The position numbers were made by a program, and so were the translations under genes. Positions 58,030-64,000 of a DNA stretch of 64,000 nucleotides are shown piece after piece (positions within the stretch are counted from its first letter, which is position 1; every line of letters begins with the position of its first letter). This DNA comes from an uncultured Roseovarius sp. (GTDB lineage: Bacteria; Pseudomonadota; Alphaproteobacteria; Rhodobacterales; Rhodobacteraceae): contig CANNCP010000002.1 in assembly GCA_947503145.1 (NCBI GenBank), forward strand, positions 340,367 to 404,366, given 5' to 3'. The notes under the pieces are model-generated. The model saw only the letters and a list, made by a program, of their open reading frames with translations, did not search any database and had not been told where the DNA came from.

Positions 58030-58439
58030 CCTGCCACGCCGATATCGCCACATTGCCTTGTGCCGCGCTGAAGGCACGCCGCGAACGCGGCGCGCGCGCC
58101 TGGCAATCAGGGGCTGCCGCCGAGGAAATCGCGGCGCGCCTCTATCGTGCGGCGGGCCTTGATCTGCTCGAACATCGCTGGCGCGGTCAGGGGGGTGAAA
58201 TAGACCTGATCCTGCGCGACCATGATGAGATCGTCTTTGCCGAGGTGAAACAGGCCCGCACCCATGATGCGGCGTGTGCCAGCCTGCGCCCGGCGCAGAT
58301 GCGGCGCATTCACGCGGCGGCCTCTGAATATCTCGGGGGGCAGCCCCGGGGGCAACTCAGCCAGGTGCGTTTCGACCTCGTTACCGTGGACGGCGCCGGT
58401 CATTGCAATGTCATGGAGGGCGCGCTGTCGCATTTCTGA
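58026..58439 (+). CDS. yraN: YraN / UPF0102 family nuclease-like protein
   Basis: A 137-residue protein with the restriction-endonuclease-like core: H-R-W-R-G-Q-G-G-E-I-D-L-I-L-R-D (about 45-60) and I-V-F-A-E-V-K-Q (about 65-72), giving the E...D...ExK catalytic pattern. Its function is not established; relatives are suspected of Holliday-junction or DNA-repair roles. Coupled to rsmI. Confidence 0.9.
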   Translation: MTCHADIATLPCAALKARRERGARAWQSGAAAEEIAARLYRAAGLDLLEHRWRGQGGEIDLILRDHDEIVFAEVKQARTHDAACASLRPAQMRRIHAAASEYLGGQPRGQLSQVRFDLVTVDGAGHCNVMEGALSHF

Positions 58440-58515
58440 TTTGCCCATTTCTGGTTTACACGGTGCGCACAGGTAGCGCATGTAGTGGCGGCACAACATC
58501 GCAAGGGGCCGCTCC

Positions 58516-59451
58516 ATGAAAATCGCCTTTCAGATGGACCCGATCGGGCCTATCGATATCAACGCCGACAGTACCTTTCGCCTCGCCGAGGAAGCGCAGG
58601 CGCGCGGGCATGATCTGTTTTATTACACCCCTCAGAACCTGGCCTATGACGAAGGGCGCATCACCGCGCGCGGGCAATCGCTGAAGGTGCAGCGCGTCGT
58701 GGGCGATCATGCGATTCTGGGTAAGGAGACCGTGGTCGATCTGGCCGATTTCGATGTGGTCTGGCTGCGGCAGGACCCGCCCTTTGACATGTTCTACATC
58801 ACCACCACCCATCTGCTGGACCGGCTCGCGCCCGGGACGCTGGTGGTGAACGATCCGTTCTGGGTGCGCAACTTTCCCGAAAAACTGCTGATTCTCGACT
58901 TTCCAGACCTGATGCCGCCCACCACGATCGCGCGGGATCTGGCCACGATCCGCGCCTTCAAGGACCGGCATGGCGATGTCATCCTCAAGCCGCTCTACGG
59001 CAATGGCGGCGCGGGCGTGTTCCTGCTGAACCAGGCCGACCGCAACCTGACATCGCTGCACGAGCTGTTCACCGGGTTCAGCCGCGAACCGCTGATCGTG
59101 CAGAAATTCCTGCCCGATGTGGCCAAGGGCGACAAGCGCGTGATCCTCGTCGATGGCGAAGCGGTCGGCGCGATCAACCGGGTGCCTGCCAAGGGCGAGA
59201 CACGTTCGAACATGCATGTGGGCGGGCGCCCCGAGAAGGTCGCGCTTACCGATCGTGACCGCGAGATCTGCGCCCGGATCGGGCCGCTTCTGCGCGAAAA
59301 AGGACAGATTTTCGTGGGCATCGACGTGATCGGCGACTATCTGACCGAGATCAACGTGACCTCGCCCACCGGCATTCAGGAGCTGGAGCGGTTCGACGGT
59401 GTCAACATCGCGACCAAGATCTGGGAGGCGATCGAGGCCAGAGGCGCGTGA
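58516..59451 (+). CDS. gshB: Glutathione synthetase
   Basis: Joins gamma-glutamylcysteine and glycine with ATP. 311 residues: N-terminal [11 protein letters not shown], then [13 protein letters not shown] near 78-90. ATP-grasp motifs are [13 protein letters not shown] (about 156-168), and the C-terminal [18 protein letters not shown] closes the active site. The next gene starts inside its stop (GTGA). Confidence 0.97.
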   Translation: MKIAFQMDPIGPIDINADSTFRLAEEAQARGHDLFYYTPQNLAYDEGRITARGQSLKVQRVVGDHAILGKETVVDLADFDVVWLRQDPPFDMFYITTTHLLDRLAPGTLVVNDPFWVRNFPEKLLILDFPDLMPPTTIARDLATIRAFKDRHGDVILKPLYGNGGAGVFLLNQADRNLTSLHELFTGFSREPLIVQKFLPDVAKGDKRVILVDGEAVGAINRVPAKGETRSNMHVGGRPEKVALTDRDREICARIGPLLREKGQIFVGIDVIGDYLTEINVTSPTGIQELERFDGVNIATKIWEAIEARGA

Positions 59452-60341
59452 GCCGACGCCTGCAACTGCTGCGCCCGTACCTGCGCCTCACCGAGAGGCG
59501 TCACCTGTTGCGCGCGCAGGACCCCGTGCGCCTGCGCCGCAGTTTCGAGACCAAGGCCAGACTCTTCTTTCGCGCCGTGCCGGGCAGCCGGTTTTCCAAG
59601 CCGCAGACCGACGCATTCGATGGTATCGAAGTCACCCCGAAAGAGGCGCGGAACGGCCCGCTGATCCTGTATTTCCACGGTGGCGGCTATGTCTTTGGCT
59701 CGCCTGCCACGCATAAGGCGATGCTGGCGCGGCTGGCAGCCCTGACCGGACTCAGTGCGGTGCTGCCGCGCTACCGGCTGGCGCCCGAGCATCCGTTTCC
59801 GGCAGCCCCCGAGGATGCGCTGGCGGCGTACCGTGCGGTGATGGACCGCCCCGGCGGCGTGATCCTGGGCGGCGACAGCGCGGGCGGCGGGCTGGCGCTG
59901 GCGCTGCTGGGGCAGATCATTGCGCAGGGGCTACCGCTGCCTGTGGGCTGCTTTGCCTTTTCGCCATTGACGGACGCCACCTTCAGCGGCGACAGCATCC
60001 GCACCAACGCGGCCAGTGACGTGATCCTGCCCGCCGAGCGGATTGGCGATCTGGCCCGGATGTATCTGGGCGATCATCCGGCGGACGATCCGCGCGCCTC
60101 GCCGCTTTTTGCCGGGTTTCAAGGCGCACCGCCGGTCTGGCTGGCGGTGGGTGATACGGAAATCCTGCTGGATGACAGCCGCCGCATGGCCGAGCATCTG
60201 ATGGCGCAGGGCGTGGATGTGACCTGCCTTGTGGAGCGCGATCTGCCGCATGTCTGGCCGCTCTTCCAGACGCTGCTTCCCGAGGCGCGGCAGACGCTGG
60301 CGGAGCTGGCGGGGTGGATCACATCTCTTTCGCGGCGGTGA
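59448..60341 (+). CDS. Alpha/beta hydrolase, HSL (hormone-sensitive lipase) type
   Basis: An esterase or lipase of 297 residues from a GTG start. The oxyanion motif [10 protein letters not shown] is at about 72-81, the nucleophile elbow G-G-D-S-A-G-G-G near 142-149, the acidic residue in [10 protein letters not shown] near 230, and the catalytic histidine in L-P-H-V-W near 268. The natural substrate is unknown. It overlaps comM at the 3' end (convergent, 23 bp). Confidence 0.88.
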   Translation: MSRRLQLLRPYLRLTERRHLLRAQDPVRLRRSFETKARLFFRAVPGSRFSKPQTDAFDGIEVTPKEARNGPLILYFHGGGYVFGSPATHKAMLARLAALTGLSAVLPRYRLAPEHPFPAAPEDALAAYRAVMDRPGGVILGGDSAGGGLALALLGQIIAQGLPLPVGCFAFSPLTDATFSGDSIRTNAASDVILPAERIGDLARMYLGDHPADDPRASPLFAGFQGAPPVWLAVGDTEILLDDSRRMAEHLMAQGVDVTCLVERDLPHVWPLFQTLLPEARQTLAELAGWITSLSRR

Positions 60342-61833
60342 TACGGTAGCTGACGGCTTCGGCGACATGCGGCCGGCGGACGTCCGAAGAGCCGTCCAGA
60401 TCGGCAATGGTGCGCGCCACGCGCAACACCCGGTGATAGCCGCGCGCCGACAGGCCGAACCGCTCTGCCACCTTGAGCAACAGCGCGCGGCCTTCGGCAT
60501 CCGGGCTGGCGATCTCGTCCAGCAACGCGCCTTCGGCATCCGTGTTCAGCCGCGCCGCGCCCGCCCCATCGAACCGTGCGGCCTGCACCCCGCGGGCGAC
60601 CACGACACGCGCGGCGACCTCGGCAGAACTGTCGCCCGAGGCTGGCAGATCTAGGTCGCCAAAGGCGACGGGTGGCACTTCGACCCGCAGATCGATCCGG
60701 TCCATCAGTGGCCCGCTGATCCGCCCGAGGTAGTCATCGCCGCAAATCGGCGCGCGGGCGCAGGCGCGGGCCGGGTCGCTGAGATAACCGCATTTGCAGG
60801 GGTTCGCGGCGGCGATCAGCATGAAGCGACAGGGGTAGGTGATATGCGCATTGGCGCGGGCAATCATCACCTCGCCGGTCTCGATCGGCTGGCGCAGCGT
60901 TTCCAGCACCGTGCGGGGAAATTCGGGGAACTCGTCCATGAAGAGCACACCGTTATGCGCCAGGCTGATCTCGCCGGGGCTGGCGCGGCGGCCACCGCCG
61001 ACGATGGCGGCCATTGATGCGGTATGGTGCGGCTCGCGAAACGGGCGGGTGCGGTTGATGCCGCCCTCGTCCAGCAGACCGGCGAGCGAGTGGATCATCG
61101 AGGTTTCCAGTGCCTCGCGCGCATCGAGCGGCGGCAGCAGGCCCGGCAGCCGCGCGGCGAGCATGGATTTGCCCGAGCCGGGCGTGCCCACCATCAGCAG
61201 ATGGTGCCGCCCGGCGGCGGCGATCTCCAACGCGCGCTTGGCGCGTTCCTGGCCCTTGACGTCGCGCAGATCGCGGCCACCGGGGGCTGGCAGCACCTCG
61301 CCCGGCTCGGCCGGCGGCAGCGGTGACTGACCGGTATAGTGGCGCACAACATCGGCCAGATTGGCCGCACCGATGACGCGCGCCGCCCCCACCCACGCGG
61401 CCTCGGCCCCTGACATCAGCGGACAGAGCAGCGTGCGGTTCTCGGTTGCGGCCGCCATCGCGGCGGGCAACGCGCCCACAACCGGGATCAGCGATCCGTC
61501 GAGTGACAGCTCACCCAGCGATGTGGTCCCTTCCACCGCGTCCTTGGGGATGATTTCCAGCGCGGCCAGCAGGGCGAGTGCTATGGGCAGGTCGAAATGG
61601 CTACCTTCCTTGGGCAGGTCGGCGGGGCTGAGATTGACGGTGATCCGCTTGCTGGGCAGCGCGATAGCCATCGAGCTGAGCGCGGTGCGTACCCGGTCGC
61701 GCGCCTCGCTCACTGCCTTGTCGGGCAGGCCGACCAGCGAAAACGCCGGCAGGCCGGGTGTCACGGCGCATTGCACCTCGACCTGTCTGGCCTCGACGCC
61801 CTCAAAGGCGACGGTGTAGGCGCGCGCGACCAT
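60319..61833 (-). CDS. comM: ComM / YifB-family AAA+ ATPase
   Basis: Hexameric helicase-like ATPase that aids branch migration during natural transformation. The start M-V-A-R-A-Y-T-V-A-F-E-G-V at 61833 (GAGGGGCAAGG upstream) gives 504 residues. An N-terminal Lon-like ChlI domain has P-A-F-S-L-V-G-L-P-D-K-A-V-S-E-A. Walker A is V-G-T-P-G-S-G-K-S-M-L-A-A-R-L-P-G (about 215). Later come F-M-D-E-F-P-E-F and M-D-R-I-D-L-R-V-E-V-P, and a Cys cluster C-K-C-G-Y ... C-A-R-A-P is present. Confidence 0.95.
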   Translation of the reverse strand: MVARAYTVAFEGVEARQVEVQCAVTPGLPAFSLVGLPDKAVSEARDRVRTALSSMAIALPSKRITVNLSPADLPKEGSHFDLPIALALLAALEIIPKDAVEGTTSLGELSLDGSLIPVVGALPAAMAAATENRTLLCPLMSGAEAAWVGAARVIGAANLADVVRHYTGQSPLPPAEPGEVLPAPGGRDLRDVKGQERAKRALEIAAAGRHHLLMVGTPGSGKSMLAARLPGLLPPLDAREALETSMIHSLAGLLDEGGINRTRPFREPHHTASMAAIVGGGRRASPGEISLAHNGVLFMDEFPEFPRTVLETLRQPIETGEVMIARANAHITYPCRFMLIAAANPCKCGYLSDPARACARAPICGDDYLGRISGPLMDRIDLRVEVPPVAFGDLDLPASGDSSAEVAARVVVARGVQAARFDGAGAARLNTDAEGALLDEIASPDAEGRALLLKVAERFGLSARGYHRVLRVARTIADLDGSSDVRRPHVAEAVSYRITAAKEM

Positions 61834-61954
61834 CCTTGCCCCTCTTCTGGCGTCAATCTTGGTTAACGGTAGCGCCAGAGGCATTGAAGAAAGGTTAATA
61901 TCGGCGGGGTGGCCTTATGCGGCCCGCAAGAGCACAGATCCCTGCGCCAGCCGA

Positions 61955-62527
61955 TCACGGCAGGTGATTGATCACCCCCGCCCGCCAGCCGGTGCCATGC
62001 GTTTGCAGCACCGTGACCGACAGGTTGTCGATCTGGTGGGCGAACGTCGCATAGGCGTCGATCTGCAACGCCTGTTGCAACTGACTGAGGATCGCGCCGA
62101 AATGTGCCACGGCGATGATGTCGCGCCCCGGATGCGCCACACGCAGCCGCGCCACCGCGCCGCTGACCCGCGCGCTGACCGCGTGCCAGCTCTCGCCGCC
62201 GGGCGGGCATACATCACCCGGATTTTCCCAAAAGGCGCGCAGATGCGCCGCGTCCTCGACCGCGTCGAAGGCTTGCAATTCCCACGCGCCGAAATGGATT
62301 TCGCGCAGGGCGGCGTCATCCGCCAGGCGCGTGCGGCCCTGCTGGATAGCGTCCGCCGTGGCGCGGGCGCGGATCAGGTCCGAGGAAATTACCAGCGCGT
62401 CCTGCGGCAGCCAGGCATCGAGCCGCCCGAGCTGCGCGGTATCACTCAGGTCGGCGGGCAGGTCGGACCAGCCAACCATCGACCTGGCATGTGTCGGGCC
62501 GTGCCGGACCCAGTAGATGCGGCTCAT
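61955..62527 (-). CDS. Histidine phosphatase, probable alpha-ribazole phosphatase CobC-like
   Basis: A 190-residue phosphatase of the phosphoglycerate-mutase superfamily: I-Y-W-V-R-H-G-P-T-H-A at the start (catalytic His), E-I-H-F-G-A-W-E-L near 78 and V-A-H-F-G-A-I-L near 145. The ATG overlaps the cobU stop as ATGA, so a role in cobalamin nucleotide-loop assembly (removing phosphate from alpha-ribazole phosphate) is the likely one. Confidence 0.82.
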   Translation of the reverse strand: MSRIYWVRHGPTHARSMVGWSDLPADLSDTAQLGRLDAWLPQDALVISSDLIRARATADAIQQGRTRLADDAALREIHFGAWELQAFDAVEDAAHLRAFWENPGDVCPPGGESWHAVSARVSGAVARLRVAHPGRDIIAVAHFGAILSQLQQALQIDAYATFAHQIDNLSVTVLQTHGTGWRAGVINHLP

Positions 62528-63045
62528 GGCAGCGCCCCCTTGAGCGCGACGGGAAGCCCGGCCACCACCAGCGCGACCAGATCGGACGCCGCCGCCAGCC
62601 GCTGGTTCAGCCGCCCCTGCGCATTGCCAAACCGTCGTGCCAGCGCATTGTCCGGCACCATCGACAGGCCCAGTTCGTTCGACACGATGATCACCTGCGC
62701 AGGGCACGCCGCCAGCCCGGCCATCAGCCCCGCCTCTGCGGTATCCAGATCATGTTCGGCCAGCATGTGATTGCTCAGCCACATCGTCGCGCAATCCAGC
62801 AGCACCACCTGATCCGCCCGCGCCCCGGCCAGCACCGCGCCGGGATCGAGGGGCGCCTCGACCGTGTGCCAGCCGTCGCCGCGCATCTGCCGATGGCGGG
62901 CGATCTTTTGCGCCATTTCGGCATCCAGAGCCTGCGCCGTGGCGATGTAGAGGCGTGCCCGCCCGGTGGCTTTGGCCAGCCCTTCGGCAAATACGGATTT
63001 ACCCGAGGCGGAACCTCCGAGGACCAGTGCGCGTTGTCCAAACAT
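62524..63045 (-). CDS. cobU: Bifunctional adenosylcobinamide kinase / guanylyltransferase CobU (CobP)
   Basis: Activates adenosylcobinamide to its GDP derivative in cobalamin synthesis or salvage. ATG 63045 gives 173 residues: Walker A L-V-L-G-G-S-A-S-G-K-S-V-F at 7-19, R-H-R-Q-M-R-G-D-G-W near 52, Walker B V-V-L-L-D-C-A-T-M-W-L-S-N near 82-94 and V-S-N-E-L-G-L-S-M-V-P near 120. The family often has G-G-A-R-S-G-K-S; A/S at these places is tolerated. The ribosome site before 63045 is weak. Confidence 0.92.
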   Translation of the reverse strand: MFGQRALVLGGSASGKSVFAEGLAKATGRARLYIATAQALDAEMAQKIARHRQMRGDGWHTVEAPLDPGAVLAGARADQVVLLDCATMWLSNHMLAEHDLDTAEAGLMAGLAACPAQVIIVSNELGLSMVPDNALARRFGNAQGRLNQRLAAASDLVALVVAGLPVALKGALP

Positions 63046-63150
63046 ATCGGGGAACTCTTTTTTGATCCGGATTGATTTGTCCTGCGTATCACCGGGTGCA
63101 AGACTGAGAAAGGGCGCAGACCCGAATGCGCCACCAGATCGGGGGGGCCG

Positions 63151-64000
63151 ATGGCACTGGACATGCAAGATGGACACGCCATGTCGCGCAAGGCGATGAA
63201 GGCGGAACTGCTGGATGCAGAGACCGAGCGGGCGCTGGCCTATGCCTGGCGCGATCAGCGCGACGAGGCGGCGCTGCATCGGTTGATCACCGCCTACATG
63301 CGGCTGGCGATCTCGATGGCGTTCAAGTTCCGGCGTTACGGTGCGCCGATGAATGATCTCATTCAGGAGGCCGGGCTCGGCCTGATGAAGGCTGCCGACA
63401 AGTTCGACCCTGACCGGGGTGTGCGGTTTTCGACCTATGCCATCTGGTGGATCAAGGCCAGCGTGCAGGATTACGTGATGCGCAACTGGTCAATGGTGCG
63501 CACCGGCACGACATCATCGCAGAAGTCGCTGTTTTTCAATCTGCGCCGGGTGCAGGCCCGACTGGAACGCGAGGCGATGGCCGACGGGATGGAACTGGAC
63601 GGCTACCAGTTGCGCGAATTGATCGCACAAGAGGTGGGCGTGCCGCTGCGCGATGTCGAGATGATGTCCGGCCGACTCTCAGGTTCTGATTTTTCACTCA
63701 ACGCGACCCAGAGCGCCGAGGACGAAGGGCGCGAATGGATCGACATGATCGAGGATGACGGCCCGCGCGGTGATCAGCAGGTCGAACAGACCCACGACCA
63801 TGCGGCACTGCGGGCCTGGTTGTCCGAGGCGATGGACAAGCTGAACGATCGCGAACGGCTGATCGTGCGCGAACGCAAGCTGCGCGACGATCCGCGCACA
63901 CTGGAAAGCCTCGGCCAAGAGCTGAATCTCAGCAAGGAACGTGTGCGCCAGCTGGAAGCGGCGGCTTACGTGAAGATGCGCAGGGCGCTTGAAGCCAACG
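63151..64000 (+). CDS. rpoH: RNA polymerase sigma factor RpoH, 3' end cut by window
   Basis: Heat-shock type sigma factor. The frame from ATG 63151 (GGGGGG upstream) stays open to the last base, 283 residues visible. Region 2 is N-D-L-I-Q-E-A-G-L-G-L-M-K-A-A-D-K-F-D, then R-F-S-T-Y-A-I-W-W-I-K-A-S-V-Q-D-Y. The RpoH box appears as S-S-Q-K-S-L-F-F-N-L-R-R. Region 4 ends L-G-Q-E-L-N-L-S-K-E-R-V-R-Q-L-E. The SSQKxLFFNLRR form hints at the RpoHII paralogue of Rhodobacterales, linked to singlet-oxygen stress, but this is tentative. Confidence 0.93.
   Translation, partial: MALDMQDGHAMSRKAMKAELLDAETERALAYAWRDQRDEAALHRLITAYMRLAISMAFKFRRYGAPMNDLIQEAGLGLMKAADKFDPDRGVRFSTYAIWWIKASVQDYVMRNWSMVRTGTTSSQKSLFFNLRRVQARLEREAMADGMELDGYQLRELIAQEVGVPLRDVEMMSGRLSGSDFSLNATQSAEDEGREWIDMIEDDGPRGDQQVEQTHDHAALRAWLSEAMDKLNDRERLIVRERKLRDDPRTLESLGQELNLSKERVRQLEAAAYVKMRRALEAN

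Overview
The window looks like chromosomal DNA of a marine alphaproteobacterium of the Roseobacter group (Rhodobacteraceae). The evidence is a high GC content by eye, the secDF-(TSUP)-Mth938-ccmABCDG order, a glnBA pair, YcjX/YcjF-type genes, two Hint-domain proteins, a truncated haemoglobin, a form I CO dehydrogenase (cox) cluster and an RpoH-type sigma factor. Housekeeping blocks on both strands are interrupted by three accessory segments. Motifs and coordinates were read by eye; no database search was run.

Layout. 1-5268: end of a fused SecDF, a TSUP permease, an Mth938-like protein and the cytochrome c maturation operon ccmABCDG. 5382-6965 (minus strand): an HlyC-like lysine acyltransferase followed 3 nt later by a VCBS/Hint protein. 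7211-17900: acnA, a DUF1223 protein, an LpxL-type acyltransferase, a lone FliG, purB, a hydrolase-OsmC fusion, an FkbM methyltransferase and an unrecognised membrane protein. 18261-21951: glnBA (minus) and nnr (plus). 21968-22723: a small Hint protein and tRNA-Leu(UAG).

Accessory segment 1 (22670-29308) is a 6.6-kb element integrated in the 3' end of tRNA-Leu. It is bounded by a 54-bp att duplication with one mismatch. It carries an integrase remnant, an HK97-type capsid gene, an HNH endonuclease, a head-tail adaptor, the large terminase, a gp6-type connector and a Toprim-like protein, but no recognisable portal, protease or tail genes. The capsid and integrase genes have collided at about 23465, apparently through a deletion. 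Accessory segment 2 (29799-38864) is a cox cluster: an MHYT-LytTR regulator, coxMSL, coxDEF, a MocA-like cytidylyltransferase, an unannotated 33-residue peptide ending in Cys-Cys, and coxG. The enzyme would oxidise CO to CO2 and pass electrons to the respiratory chain. CoxD, E, F and the MocA-like protein would serve cofactor assembly.

39116-50827 returns to housekeeping: truA, ycjX, a GNAT gene, a DUF697 gene, a group III truncated haemoglobin, ileS, trpS, a rhomboid lacking its catalytic residues, murJ and a Phd-type antitoxin. Accessory segment 3 (about 50860-52860) is AT-rich and holds one P-loop ATPase of the type often labelled Sll1717 family, a possible defence gene. 53093-64000 holds glnD, which appears to start at CTG, an LppC-type lipoprotein, rsmI, yraN, gshB, an HSL-type hydrolase, comM, a cobalamin phosphatase/cobU pair and an rpoH gene cut by the window end.

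The most noteworthy points are the capsid-bearing tRNA element with its capsid/integrase junction, the HlyC-like/Hint pair, the Cys-Cys peptide in the cox operon, the CTG start of glnD and the foreign ATPase island.
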